From assembly GCA_048500255.1 (NCBI GenBank), contig JASNYH010000002.1, forward strand, positions 841,447 through 905,446: a DNA stretch of 64,000 nt, read 5' to 3'. Below are positions 52,490 through 61,927 of the stretch, one piece after another. Within the stretch, counting starts at the first letter, position 1; each line of letters begins with the position of its first letter. Position numbers and translations under genes: made by a program. The notes below the pieces were generated by a model. It was not told where the DNA came from. It searched no databases and saw only the letters and a list, made by a program, of their open reading frames with translations. The DNA comes from JAMHWF01 sp048500255 (GTDB lineage: Bacteria; Pseudomonadota; Gammaproteobacteria; Burkholderiales; Burkholderiaceae_C).

Positions 52490-52628
52490 CATGCTCCCAC
52501 CGGAATTCGGCGCGCCGGATGAGGGCGACTTCAGCGCGTCGCGCAGTGCGCCGAAGCGCCGGCGGTACTGCGCCGGCGTGATCGCCGCCTGCCGCGCGCT
52601 GCTGCCGGCCTCGCTGCGCGCGGCCTGA
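52490..52628 (-). pseudogene. Remnant of an AraC-family regulator C-terminus
   Basis: Minus-strand translation gives RQAAITPAQYRRRFGALRDA, which matches the end of the AraC helix-turn-helix (the G-x-T/S-P-x-x-Y-R-R-R-F motif of GlxA/FtrA types). No upstream AraC domain is attached, because that position is occupied by the CoA-transferase. A 45-codon plus-strand frame (ATG 52491, GGAG upstream) also exists but resembles nothing. A degraded gene end is the best reading. Confidence 0.4.
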
Positions 52629-52702
52629 GCGGCGCGCCGCCGCGCGCCGGCGGCTGGGTCAGAATGCGGCGGTCCCGTCAGCGACCGCGAGAGACCACGA
52701 CG

Positions 52703-53896
52703 ATGCCCGCTGCCCCGACCGACGCCCTGAAGGGCCTGCGCGTGCTCGAGCTCGGCCAGTTGATCGCCGGCCCGTTCGCCGGCAAGACGCTGGCCGACTT
52801 CGGCGCCGACGTGATCAAGATCGAGCCCGCCGACGGCGGTGACCCGCTGCGCAAGTGGCGCCTGCTGCGCGACGGCACCTCGGTGTGGTGGGAGGTGCAG
52901 TCGCGCAACAAGCGCTCCGTGGCGCTCGACCTGCGCACACCCGAGGGCCAGGCGACGGTGCGCGTGCTCGCCGCCGAGGCCGACGTGCTGATCGAGAACT
53001 TCAAGCCCGGGACGCTCGAGGCCTGGGGGCTGGGCTGGGACGCGCTGCACGCGCTCAATCCGCGCCTCGTGATGCTGCGAGTCTCGGGTTACGGCCAGAC
53101 GGGCCCGTATCGCAACAAGCCGGGCTTCGGCGTGCTCGGCGAGGCGATGGGCGGCCTGCGCCACCTGACGGGCGAGCCGGGCCGCGTGCCGGTGCGCTGC
53201 GGCGTGTCGATCGGCGACACGATCGCCGCGCTGCACGGCGTGATCGGCGTGCTGCTCGCGCTGCGCCACCGCGACGTGAACGGCGGCGAGGGGCAGGTCG
53301 TCGACGTCGCGCTCTACGAGAGCGTGTTCAACGTGATGGAGAGCCTGCTGCCCGAGTACGACGCTTTCGGCGTGGTGCGCGGCGCGGCGGGCAGCGCGCT
53401 GCCCGGCATCGCGCCGAGCAACGCCTACCGCTGCGCCGGCGACGCCTGGGTGCTGATCGGCGGCAACGGCGACGGCATCTTCAAGCGCCTGATGCGCGCC
53501 ATCGGCCGCGCCGACCTCGAGGCCGACCCGCAGCTCGCGCACAACGACGGCCGGGTCGCGCGCGTCGTCGAGATCGACGCCGCCATCGGCGCTTGGACCG
53601 GCGAGCGATGCATCGACGACGTGATCGCCGCGCTCGACGCCGCCGGCGTGCCGGCAGGGCGCATCTACACCGTGGCCGACATCGCCGTCGACCCGCAGTA
53701 CCTCGCACGCGACATGATCGTGCGGGCGCACGACGCCGCCGGCCGCCCGCTCAAGGTGCCCGGCGTCGTGCCCAAGCTGGGCACCACACCCGGCCGGCTG
53801 CGCTGGCCGGCGCCGCGGCTGGGCGAGCACAACGCCGACCTGCGGGGCGACGGCGGCTGGCCCGGGCGCGTGGCGGCGAACGACGACGCCGCCTGA
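52703..53896 (+). CDS. CaiB/BaiF family CoA-transferase (class III)
   Basis: A 397-residue class III CoA-transferase. LRVLELGQLIAGPFAGKTLADFGADVIKIE, RNKRSV and NFKPGTLEAWG are family signatures. At the catalytic position the sequence reads VDVALYESVF, with Glu where formyl-CoA transferase has Asp; several family members share this. CoA donor and acceptor are unknown. It stands alone between modE and convergent genes. Confidence 0.9.
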   Translation: MPAAPTDALKGLRVLELGQLIAGPFAGKTLADFGADVIKIEPADGGDPLRKWRLLRDGTSVWWEVQSRNKRSVALDLRTPEGQATVRVLAAEADVLIENFKPGTLEAWGLGWDALHALNPRLVMLRVSGYGQTGPYRNKPGFGVLGEAMGGLRHLTGEPGRVPVRCGVSIGDTIAALHGVIGVLLALRHRDVNGGEGQVVDVALYESVFNVMESLLPEYDAFGVVRGAAGSALPGIAPSNAYRCAGDAWVLIGGNGDGIFKRLMRAIGRADLEADPQLAHNDGRVARVVEIDAAIGAWTGERCIDDVIAALDAAGVPAGRIYTVADIAVDPQYLARDMIVRAHDAAGRPLKVPGVVPKLGTTPGRLRWPAPRLGEHNADLRGDGGWPGRVAANDDAA

Positions 53897-53930
53897 CGGC
53901 GGCGCGCTGCGCGCACAGGGCCGGGGGCTC

Positions 53931-54416
53931 TCAGCTGCGCGGCTGGGGCGCGTAGCCGGCGGGCGCCGGCGCGCGCGTCACGCGCGTCTTTCCGCCCGTC
54001 GTCACGAGGATGACGGCGTCGCCGGGAGCGAGCGTCTCGTTGCCGACGGCCTGCACGATGGCGCGGCGTTCGCCGTTGCGCAGCTGCACCAGCACTTCGA
54101 CGGCGCTCTCGCGCGTCGCGGCGCGCTCGATCGCATGGCCTGCCACCGCGCCGGCGACGGCGCCGATCACGCCGATCGCCACCGATTCGCGGCCGCTGCT
54201 GCGCGTCGAGCCGGCGATGCCGCCGACGACGCCGCCGGCCGCCGCGCCGGTGCCGCTCTGGCTGCCCTCGACGGTGACGGGGCGCACCGACAGCACGGTG
54301 GCGTCTTGCACCTGCGACAGGCGCTGGGCGTCGCCGCGCTGGATGACGTCGGGGCTGGTGGTGGAACAGGCCGCGAGCGCGATGGCGGCGGCAACGGTGA
54401 CGAGCAGGGTCTTCAT
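53931..54416 (-). CDS. Glycine-zipper 2TM lipoprotein (SlyB-like)
   Basis: A 161-residue lipoprotein with lipobox LAAC (Cys17). A Gly-rich pair of segments (GAAAGGVVGGIAGS and IGVIGAVAGAVAGHAIE) forms the glycine zipper, and the C-terminal beta-rich part (VEVLVQLRNGERRAIVQ) is typical of SlyB/PcpY proteins in the outer membrane. It probably has a structural envelope role. Confidence 0.85.
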   Translation of the reverse strand: MKTLLVTVAAAIALAACSTTSPDVIQRGDAQRLSQVQDATVLSVRPVTVEGSQSGTGAAAGGVVGGIAGSTRSSGRESVAIGVIGAVAGAVAGHAIERAATRESAVEVLVQLRNGERRAIVQAVGNETLAPGDAVILVTTGGKTRVTRAPAPAGYAPQPRS

Positions 54417-54546
54417 GGGTACTTCCGTGGACACGGGCGGGGCTGCTGATGCCCAACGCGGTGCGCGCCGCCCGGTTGACTGGCAGTCTAGACCGCGCCC
54501 TCGGCGGGCAGTTCCGCAACGGTTGTAAAGATGTCCGACGAAGCGG

Positions 54547-55110
54547 TCAGACGTGCAGGCGGCTGCCGCGCGGCACGCTGGCGAGCAGGAACTCCATCTG
54601 GTCGGCGAGGATGCGCCGGCCGCGCAGGATCATGTCCTCGTGCAGTGTCGGCACGTAGGGCAGGTACAGCAGGCTCATGTGAGCCTCTTCGGGCATGCGG
54701 TTGCCCTTGTGGCCGTTGCACGGGCGGCAGGCGGTGATGCAGTTCATCCAGCTGTCGGTGCCGCCGCGCGAGGTCGGCACGACGTGCTCGCGCGTCAGAT
54801 CCTCGGCATGGAAGCGCCGGCCGCAGTAGGCGCACAGGTGGCGGTCGCGCGCGAACAGCTTGGCGTTGGTGAGGCCCGGCTGCTGGCGCCAGGCGCGGCT
54901 GGGCACGGCGCCGCGCACGGCGATGATCGGGTGCACCTCGATGCGCGACTGCAGGCCGGTGCGCCGCTGCATGCCGCCGCGCAGCACGCGGAAGGGGTCG
55001 CCGAGCGTCCACGCGATGCCGTCGCTTGCATAGATCACGGCGGCTTCCTTCGCCGAGATCCACGCCTGCGGGCGCCCCGAGATATCGAGTTGCAGCACTT
55101 CCAAGAGCAC
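54547..55110 (-). CDS. HNH endonuclease family protein
   Basis: A 187-residue protein. The C-terminal HNH/zinc module has CAYCGRRF, LTREHVVPTSRGGTDSWMN and CRPCNGHKGNR, with paired Cys. The N-terminus (MLLEVLQLDISGRPQAWIS) matches a widespread solitary bacterial HNH family. GTG 55110 follows AGGAGG; a TTG-initiated frame extends to 55158. Its biological role is unknown. Confidence 0.85.
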   Translation of the reverse strand: MLLEVLQLDISGRPQAWISAKEAAVIYASDGIAWTLGDPFRVLRGGMQRRTGLQSRIEVHPIIAVRGAVPSRAWRQQPGLTNAKLFARDRHLCAYCGRRFHAEDLTREHVVPTSRGGTDSWMNCITACRPCNGHKGNRMPEEAHMSLLYLPYVPTLHEDMILRGRRILADQMEFLLASVPRGSRLHV

Positions 55111-55274
55111 GGCCCTCCTGTGTCTGCGAGCGTAATCCAATACGCAGTACGGACTCAATACGAATCGGCGGCCGGTCGCGCGCGGCCGGTGTTTAGGCTT
55201 CGCCGTCTAGGGTCACTTCCCCGGTGCGTCGGCTTTCCTGCAAAATAGCACGACCGTTCGTTCACATCGGTTGC

Positions 55275-55973
55275 ATGACTGCACTCTCGTCGTCCGCCGC
55301 CAGCCGCGCCGTGCCCAAGGGCCAGCAGACGCGTGCCGCCATCCTCGATGCGGCGCTCGGCCTGGCGTCGCACATGGGGCTCGAGGGGCTGTCGATCGGC
55401 GCGCTCGCCGATGTGACGCAGATGAGCAAGTCGGGCGTGTTCGCCCACTTCGGCTCGCGCGAGGAGTTGCAGATCTCCGTCATCCGCGAATACCACGCGC
55501 GTTTCGATGAGGAGGTGTTCAAGCCCTCGCTGCGCGAGCCGCGCGGCTTGCCGCGGCTGCGTGCCATGTTCGAGCGCTGGCTGCGCCGCGTGTCGGTCGA
55601 GATCGACTCGGGTTGCATCTACATCAGCGGCGCCGTCGAGTTCGACGACCGCCCCGGGCCGGTGCGCGACGCGCTCGTCGCGATGGTGCGCGACTGGCAC
55701 GGGGCGCTGGAACGCGCCGTGCTCATGGCCATCGACGAGAAGCACCTGCGCGCCGACACCGATCCGGCGCAACTGCTGTTCGAGATGCACGGCCTGATCC
55801 TCGCGCTGCACCACGATGCCCGTTTCCTCCGCACGCCGGGCGCACTCGAGCGCGCGCGCGCCGGTTTCGAACGCCTCGCGGCGCAGGTCACGACGCCCGC
55901 CGGGCGCGCCGCGATGGCGCCGCCGGCCCCCGGCCGGCCCGCGCGGGGCGCCGCCGCCAGGCCGCGGCGCTGA
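55275..55973 (+). CDS. TetR-family regulator of the adjacent beta-oxidation genes
   Basis: A 232-residue regulator. The helix-turn-helix (TRAAILDAALGLASHMGLEGLS, then MSKSGVFAHFGSREELQ) is at about residues 18-65, and the tail is Pro/Arg/Ala-rich. It lies 34 bases upstream of an acyl-CoA dehydrogenase in the same direction, so it probably represses that cluster in response to an acyl-CoA. The upstream ACGA and TCGT pair near 55250-55261 may be part of its operator. Confidence 0.87.
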   Translation: MTALSSSAASRAVPKGQQTRAAILDAALGLASHMGLEGLSIGALADVTQMSKSGVFAHFGSREELQISVIREYHARFDEEVFKPSLREPRGLPRLRAMFERWLRRVSVEIDSGCIYISGAVEFDDRPGPVRDALVAMVRDWHGALERAVLMAIDEKHLRADTDPAQLLFEMHGLILALHHDARFLRTPGALERARAGFERLAAQVTTPAGRAAMAPPAPGRPARGAAARPRR

Positions 55974-56007
55974 CACCGTCTTCATTTTCTTCTTCAGGAG
56001 AGCCCCC

Positions 56008-57798
56008 ATGGCCCAGTACACCCCGCCGTTGCGCGACATGCAGTTCGTGATGCACGAGGTGCTCGGCGTCGTCGACGAGCTCAAGCGGCTGCCGCCGCAT
56101 GCCGAGATCGACGCCGACACGATCAATGCCGTGCTCGAGGAGGGCGGCAAGTTCGCCGCGCAGGTGACGGCGCCGCTGAACGGCGTCGGCGACGCCGAGG
56201 GCTGCACGCTCGACCGCGCGACGCACGAGGTGCGCACTCCCAAGGGCTTCAAGCAGGCCTACCGCCAGTACATCGACGGCGGCTGGCCGGCGCTGTCCAT
56301 CGACCCGCAGTATGGCGGCCAGGGGCTGCCGCATGTCGTCAACCAGTGCTTCTACGAGATGCTCAACGCCGCCAATCAGGCGTGGACGATGTATCCCGGC
56401 CTGTCGCACGGCGCCTACGAGCTGCTGCACGCCCACGGCACCGACGAGCAGAAGAAGACCTACCTTCCCAAGCTGACGAGCGGCGAGTGGACCGGCACGA
56501 TGTGCCTGACCGAGCCGCACTGCGGCACCGACCTGGGCCTCTTGCGCACCAAGGCCGAGCCGCAGCCCGACGGCAGCCACCTGATCACCGGCAACAAGAT
56601 CTTCATCTCGGCCGGCGAGCACGACATGGCCGACAACATCGTGCACCTGGTGCTCGCGCGGCTGCCCGATGCGCCGGCCGGCTCGAAGGGCATCTCGCTG
56701 TTCGTCGTGCCGAAGTTCCTGGTGGATGCCGACGGCTCGCTCGGCGAGCGCAACCCCGTCTACTGCACCGGCCTCGAGCACAAGATGGGCATCCACGGCA
56801 ACGCCACGGCGCAGATCGCGCTCGACGGCGCGCGCGGCTGGCTGGTCGGCGAGCCGCACAAGGGCCTGGCCGCGATGTTCGTCATGATGAACGCGGCGCG
56901 CCTGGGCGTGGGGATGCAGTCGCTCGGGCTGACCGAGGCCGCCTACCAGCAGGCCGCCGCCTATGCCAAGGAGCGGCTGCAGATGCGCTCGCTGTCGGGC
57001 CCCAAGGCGCCCGACAAGCCGGCCGACCCGATCATCGTGCACCCCGACGTGCGCAAGATGCTGCTGACGGCGCGCGCCTATGCCGAAGGCGGCCGCGCGC
57101 TGGCGGTCTGGACCACGCTGCAGATCGACAAGGAGCTCGCCACCGACGACGCCGACGAGCGCAAGCAGGCCGCCGACTTCGTCGCGCTCGTCACGCCGAT
57201 CGTCAAGGCGTTCTTCACCGACAACGCCTGGATCGCGACCTCGGCCTGCCTGCAGGTGTTCGGCGGCCACGGCTACATCAAGGAAACGGGCATCGAGCAG
57301 TTCGTGCGCGACGCGCGCATCAACATGATCTACGAGGGCACGAACACGATCCAGTCGCTCGACCTGCTCGGCCGCAAGGTGCTCGGCGACAACGGCGCCA
57401 AGCTCAAGCAGTTCGGCAAGCTGGTGCAGGACTTCATCGAGCAGGAGGGCACGAACGAGGCGATGCAGGAGTTCGTCAACCCGCTGGCCGACCTCGGCGA
57501 GAAGGTCACCAAGCTGACGATGGAGCTGGGCATGAAGGCGATGGGCAACGCCGACGAGGTCGGCGCCGCGGCCGTCGACTACCTGCGCGTGTGCGGCCAC
57601 CTCGTGTTCGCCTATTTCTGGGCGCGCATGGCCAAGGTGGCGCTCGCCAAGGCCGACTCGGGCGACCCCTTCTACAAGGCCAAGCTGGCGACGGCGCGCT
57701 TCTACTTCGCCAAGCTGCTGCCGGAGACGGCAGGGTTGATCCGCACGGCGCGCGCCGGCGTCAAGCCGATGATGGAGCTCGACGAGGCGCTGTTCTGA
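56008..57798 (+). CDS. Acyl-CoA dehydrogenase, long (~600-residue) class
   Basis: A 596-residue FAD enzyme of the AidB/FadE-like long class. It has TMCLTEPHCGTDLG, the central KIFISAGEHD, and the catalytic Glu in MIYEGTNTIQSLDL, plus the C-terminal extension. ATG 56008 follows CAGGAG. It introduces the first double bond of beta-oxidation; chain length is unknown. With the FadN-type and thiolase genes it recalls the fadNAE set. Confidence 0.93.
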   Translation: MAQYTPPLRDMQFVMHEVLGVVDELKRLPPHAEIDADTINAVLEEGGKFAAQVTAPLNGVGDAEGCTLDRATHEVRTPKGFKQAYRQYIDGGWPALSIDPQYGGQGLPHVVNQCFYEMLNAANQAWTMYPGLSHGAYELLHAHGTDEQKKTYLPKLTSGEWTGTMCLTEPHCGTDLGLLRTKAEPQPDGSHLITGNKIFISAGEHDMADNIVHLVLARLPDAPAGSKGISLFVVPKFLVDADGSLGERNPVYCTGLEHKMGIHGNATAQIALDGARGWLVGEPHKGLAAMFVMMNAARLGVGMQSLGLTEAAYQQAAAYAKERLQMRSLSGPKAPDKPADPIIVHPDVRKMLLTARAYAEGGRALAVWTTLQIDKELATDDADERKQAADFVALVTPIVKAFFTDNAWIATSACLQVFGGHGYIKETGIEQFVRDARINMIYEGTNTIQSLDLLGRKVLGDNGAKLKQFGKLVQDFIEQEGTNEAMQEFVNPLADLGEKVTKLTMELGMKAMGNADEVGAAAVDYLRVCGHLVFAYFWARMAKVALAKADSGDPFYKAKLATARFYFAKLLPETAGLIRTARAGVKPMMELDEALF

Positions 57799-57824
57799 AC
57801 CCGCAGACATTCCAGGAGGTCCGC

Positions 57825-58268
57825 ATGCAAGCCACCCTTCGCAACCTGGCCGCGGCGTGCGGCTTCGCGCTCGCCGCGTCGGCGGCGCTGGCCCAGGCCA
57901 CGCCGGTCGGTCTGTGGAAGACGATCGACGACGAGACGAAGAAGGAGAAGTCGCTGGTGCGCATCGCCGACGCGGGCGGCACGCTGACCGGCGTCGTCGA
58001 GAAGCTGCTCGACCCGGCCAAGCAGAACTCGGTGTGCGACAAGTGCACCGATGCGCGCAAGGACAAGCCCGTGCTCGGCATGACGATCGTCCAGGGCGCG
58101 AAGAAGAGCGCCGACGGCGACACCTGGGAGGGCGGCGAGATCCTCGACCCCAACAACGGCAAGCTCTACAAGCTGCGCCTCAAGCCCACCGACGGCGGCA
58201 AGACGCTCGAGGTGCGCGGCTACATCGGCCCCTTCTATCGCAACCAGACCTGGCTGCGCGTCGAGTGA
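57825..58268 (+). CDS. DUF2147 domain-containing exported protein
   Basis: A 147-residue protein with a Sec signal (CGFALAASAALAQA). PVGLWKTIDDETKKEKSLVRI and the C-terminal LEVRGYIGPFYRNQTWLRV define DUF2147. The ribosome site AGGAGG is 5 bases from ATG. It lies between acyl-CoA dehydrogenase and the FadN-type gene, so it is probably co-expressed; a periplasmic role linked to lipids is a guess. Confidence 0.85.
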   Translation: MQATLRNLAAACGFALAASAALAQATPVGLWKTIDDETKKEKSLVRIADAGGTLTGVVEKLLDPAKQNSVCDKCTDARKDKPVLGMTIVQGAKKSADGDTWEGGEILDPNNGKLYKLRLKPTDGGKTLEVRGYIGPFYRNQTWLRVE

Positions 58269-58303
58269 CGCGCGCCTTCCCGTCCCCCCACCAGGAGCCA
58301 GCA

Positions 58304-60700
58304 GTGGATCGTTTCAATGTTCGCAAGGTCGCCGTGCTCGGCGCCGGCGTGATGGGCGCGCAGATCGCGGCACATCTGGTCAACGTCAAGGTGCCGGTCG
58401 TGCTGTTCGACCTGCCTGCCAAAGAGGGGCCGAAGAACGGCATCGTCACCAAGGCGATCGACAACTTGAAGAGGCTGAAGCCGGCGCCGCTGGGCGTCGC
58501 CGACGACGCGGCGCTGATCCAGGCCGCCAACTACGAAGAGCACATGGCGCTGCTCGGCGAGTGCGACCTCGTGATCGAGGCGATCGCCGAGCGCATGGAC
58601 TGGAAGCTCGACCTCTACCGCAAGATCGCGCCGCACGTCGCGCCGCACGCCATCCTGGCGTCGAACACGTCGGGCCTGTCGATCACCAAGCTCGCCGAGG
58701 CGCTGCCCGAGTCGATCCGCCCGCGCTTCTGCGGCATCCACTTCTTCAATCCGCCGCGGTACATGTATCTCGTCGAGCTGATCCCGACGCCGACGACGAA
58801 CCCCGAGATCCTCGACCAGCTCGAGACCTTCGTGACGACGGGCCTCGGCAAGGGCGTGGTGCGCGCCAAGGACACGCCCAACTTCATCGCCAACCGTGTC
58901 GGCATCGCAGGCATGCTGGCGACGATCGCCGAAGCCGGGAAGTTCGGCCTGACGTATGACGTCGTCGACGACCTGACCGGCAAGAAGATGGGGCGCGCGA
59001 GCAGCGGCACGTTCCGCACGGCCGACGTTGTCGGCCTCGACACGATGGCGCACGTCATCAAGACGCTGCAGGACAACCTGAAGGACGACCCGTTCTACCC
59101 GGCCTACGCGACGCCGCCGGTGCTCGCCAAGCTGATCGAGCAGGGCGCGCTCGGCCAGAAGAGCGGCGCCGGCTACTACAAGAAGGTCGGCAAGGACATC
59201 CTGCGCCTCGACCCGGCCAAGGGCGACTACGTGCCCGCGGGCGCCAAGGGCGACGACATCGTCGCGCGCATGCTCAAGAAGCCGGCCCCGGAGCGGCTCA
59301 AGCTGCTGCGTGAGTCGAGCAACCCGCAGGCGCAATTCCTGTGGGCGATCCTGCGCGACAGCTTCCACTACGTCGCCGTGCACTTGGGCGACATCGCCGA
59401 GTCGGCGCGCGACGTCGACCTCGCGATGCGCTGGGGCTTCGGCATGCAGCAGGGCCCGTTCGAGCTGTGGCAGTCGGCCGGGTGGACGCAGGTGGCGCAG
59501 TGGGTCAAGGAAGACATCGACGCCGGCAAGGCGCTGTCGAGCGCGCCGCTGCCGGCCTGGGTGTTCGACGGCCCGGTCGCCGAGGGCGGCGGCGTGCACC
59601 GCCCCGAAGGCTCGTGGAGCGCGTCGCGCAGCCACTTCGTGCCGCGCAGCGAGCTGGCGGTGTACGGGCGCCAGCACTTCCGCGAGAGCGTGCTCGACTC
59701 CGGCGCGCCGAATCCGCACACGGCCGGCCGCACGGTGCACGAGGACGACTCGATCCGCCTCTGGACGCTCGACGACGAGGTGCTGATCGCGTCGATACGC
59801 ACCAAGGTCCATGCCATCGGCCCGGGCGTCGTCGAAGGCCTGCTGCGCGGCGTCGCGCTGGCCGAGACGAGCTACCAGGGCCTCGTCATCTGGATGCCCG
59901 ACGAGCCGTTCTCGTACGGCGCCGATCTGCAGGCCATGCTGCCGACCTACATGAAGGGCGGCTCGAAGGCCATCGCCGTCGAAGAGAAGCGCCTGCAGGA
60001 CGCGATGCTGCGCATCCGCTACGCGACGACGCCCGTCGTCGGCGCGGTGCGCGGCATGGCGCTGGGCGGCGGCTGCGAGCTGCTCATGCACTGCGCGCGG
60101 CGCGTGGCGGCGATGGAAAGCTACATCGGCCTGGTCGAGGTCGGCATCGGCCTGCTGCCCGGCGGCGGCGGCCTGACCACCATCGCGCGCCGCGCGGCCG
60201 AGATGGCGAACGCCGGCGGCGCCGGCGGCGACCTGTTCGCCTTCCTGCGCGAGGGCTTCACCAGCGCGGCGATGGCCAAGGTCGGCACCAGCGCGCTCGA
60301 GAGCCGCAAGCTCGGATACCTGCTCGACGACGACGTGGTCGTGCCCAACAAGGACGAGCTGCTGCACGTGGCGATCGTGCAGGCCAGGGCGCTGCACGCG
60401 ACGGGGTGGCGCGCGCCGCAGAAGCGGCTGTTCCCGGTCGCCGGCCGCTCGGCCAAGGCGACGATCATGGGCCAGCTCGCCAACATGCGCGACGGCGGCT
60501 TCATCAGCCAGCACGACTTCCACATCTCGACGCTGATCGCCGACGTGGTCTGCGGCGGCGACGTCGACGCCGGCACGCTGGTCAGCGAGGACTACCTGAT
60601 GGCGCTCGAGCGCAAGCACTTCTGCGCGCTGCTCGACCACCCCAAGACGCAGGAACGCGCGATGGGATTCCTGCAGACCGGCAAACCCGTGCGCAACTGA
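58304..60700 (+). CDS. Bifunctional 3-hydroxyacyl-CoA dehydrogenase/enoyl-CoA hydratase, FadN type
   Basis: A 798-residue beta-oxidation enzyme. The NAD-binding dehydrogenase comes first (VAVLGAGVMGAQIA near residue 10; NTSGLSI; HFFNPPRYMYLVE), then its C-terminal domains, and the crotonase domain last (VRGMALGGGCELLMHC near 590; GLLPGGGG). This order is the reverse of E. coli FadB and matches B. subtilis FadN. GTG 58304 follows CAGGAG. It works with the thiolase 13 bases downstream. Confidence 0.93.
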   Translation: MDRFNVRKVAVLGAGVMGAQIAAHLVNVKVPVVLFDLPAKEGPKNGIVTKAIDNLKRLKPAPLGVADDAALIQAANYEEHMALLGECDLVIEAIAERMDWKLDLYRKIAPHVAPHAILASNTSGLSITKLAEALPESIRPRFCGIHFFNPPRYMYLVELIPTPTTNPEILDQLETFVTTGLGKGVVRAKDTPNFIANRVGIAGMLATIAEAGKFGLTYDVVDDLTGKKMGRASSGTFRTADVVGLDTMAHVIKTLQDNLKDDPFYPAYATPPVLAKLIEQGALGQKSGAGYYKKVGKDILRLDPAKGDYVPAGAKGDDIVARMLKKPAPERLKLLRESSNPQAQFLWAILRDSFHYVAVHLGDIAESARDVDLAMRWGFGMQQGPFELWQSAGWTQVAQWVKEDIDAGKALSSAPLPAWVFDGPVAEGGGVHRPEGSWSASRSHFVPRSELAVYGRQHFRESVLDSGAPNPHTAGRTVHEDDSIRLWTLDDEVLIASIRTKVHAIGPGVVEGLLRGVALAETSYQGLVIWMPDEPFSYGADLQAMLPTYMKGGSKAIAVEEKRLQDAMLRIRYATTPVVGAVRGMALGGGCELLMHCARRVAAMESYIGLVEVGIGLLPGGGGLTTIARRAAEMANAGGAGGDLFAFLREGFTSAAMAKVGTSALESRKLGYLLDDDVVVPNKDELLHVAIVQARALHATGWRAPQKRLFPVAGRSAKATIMGQLANMRDGGFISQHDFHISTLIADVVCGGDVDAGTLVSEDYLMALERKHFCALLDHPKTQERAMGFLQTGKPVRN

Positions 60701-60713
60701 GCGGAGCAGCAAC

Positions 60714-61913
60714 ATGAGCAAGCAGATTCAAGACGCCTACATCGTCGCCGCGACGCGCACGCCGATCGGCAAGTCGTCGCGCGGCTACTTCCGTCACACC
60801 CGGCCCGACGACCTGCTCGTCGCCGCGATCCAGAGCGCGCTGAAGCAGGCGCCCGGGCTCGATCCGGCCGCGATCGAGGACGCCATCATCGGCTGCGCGA
60901 TGCCCGAGGGCGAGCAGGGCCTCAACGTGGCGCGCATCGGCGCGCTGCTGGCCGGGCTGCCCAAGTCGGTCGGCGGCGTGACGGTGAACCGCTTCTGCGC
61001 GTCGGGCCTGACGGCCGTGCAGATGGCGGCCGACCGCATCCGCGTCGGCGAGGCCGACGTGATGATCGCCGGCGGCGTCGAGAGCATGAGCATGGTGCCG
61101 ATGAGCGGTAACAAGCCGTCGTTCAACCCGCGCATCTTCGAGCGCGACGACAACATCGGCATCGCCTACGGCATGGGCATGACGGCCGAGAAGGTGGCGC
61201 AGCAGTGGAAGGTGACGCGCGAGGCGCAGGACGCCTTCGCGCTGCAGTCGCACCAGCGCGCGCTCGCCGCGATCGCCGCCGGCGAGTTCGCCGACGAGAT
61301 GACGCCGGTCGACGTGATCGAGCGCACGCCCGACCTCGCCACCGGCGAAGTCGCGACGAAGACGCGCACCGTCGACATCGACGAAGGGCCGCGCCGCGAC
61401 ACGTCGCTCGAGGGGCTGGCCAAGCTCAAGCCGGTGTTCGCCGCCAAGGGCTCGGTGACGGCCGGCAACTCGTCGCAGACCAGTGACGGGGCGGGCGCGC
61501 TGATCCTCGCCAGCGAGGCCGCCGTGCAGCGCTTCGGCCTCGAGCCGCTGGCGCGCTTCGTCAGCTTCGCCAGCCGCGGCGTGCCGCCCGAGATCATGGG
61601 CATCGGCCCGATCGAGGCGATCCCGGCCGCGCTCAAGAGCGCGGGCCTCAAGCTCGACGACATCGGCTGGATCGAGCTCAACGAGGCCTTCGCCGCGCAG
61701 TCGCTGGCGGTGATCAACTCGGTCGGTCTGGACGCGGCGCGCGTCAACCCGATGGGCGGCGCGATCGCGCTCGGCCATCCGCTGGGCGCCACGGGCGCGA
61801 TCCGCTCGGCCACCGTGGTGCACGCGCTGCGCCGCCGCCAGCTCAAGTACGGCATGGTGACGATGTGCGTCGGCACCGGCCAGGGCGCGGCCGGCATCTT
61901 CGAGCGCGTCTGA
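60714..61913 (+). CDS. Acetyl-CoA C-acyltransferase (thiolase, FadA type)
   Basis: A 399-residue thiolase completing beta-oxidation. The acyl-accepting Cys95 is in NRFCASGLTAVQMAA, the His in GGAIALGHPLGATGA and the second Cys in MCVGTGQGAAGIFE. It begins 13 bases after the FadN-type gene. Confidence 0.95.
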   Translation: MSKQIQDAYIVAATRTPIGKSSRGYFRHTRPDDLLVAAIQSALKQAPGLDPAAIEDAIIGCAMPEGEQGLNVARIGALLAGLPKSVGGVTVNRFCASGLTAVQMAADRIRVGEADVMIAGGVESMSMVPMSGNKPSFNPRIFERDDNIGIAYGMGMTAEKVAQQWKVTREAQDAFALQSHQRALAAIAAGEFADEMTPVDVIERTPDLATGEVATKTRTVDIDEGPRRDTSLEGLAKLKPVFAAKGSVTAGNSSQTSDGAGALILASEAAVQRFGLEPLARFVSFASRGVPPEIMGIGPIEAIPAALKSAGLKLDDIGWIELNEAFAAQSLAVINSVGLDAARVNPMGGAIALGHPLGATGAIRSATVVHALRRRQLKYGMVTMCVGTGQGAAGIFERV

Positions 61914-61927
61914 GCGCGGGGCGCGGC

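Noticed and set aside
51840..52490. A frame inside modE running into the downstream gap
   Set aside because: It lies in the wrong frame relative to the HTH and Mop domains of modE and is composed of Arg/Ala low complexity.
52491..52628. A 45-codon plus-strand gene with an upstream GGAG
   Set aside because: The predicted peptide resembles nothing, whereas the minus strand reads as an AraC tail. It was kept only as a remnant.
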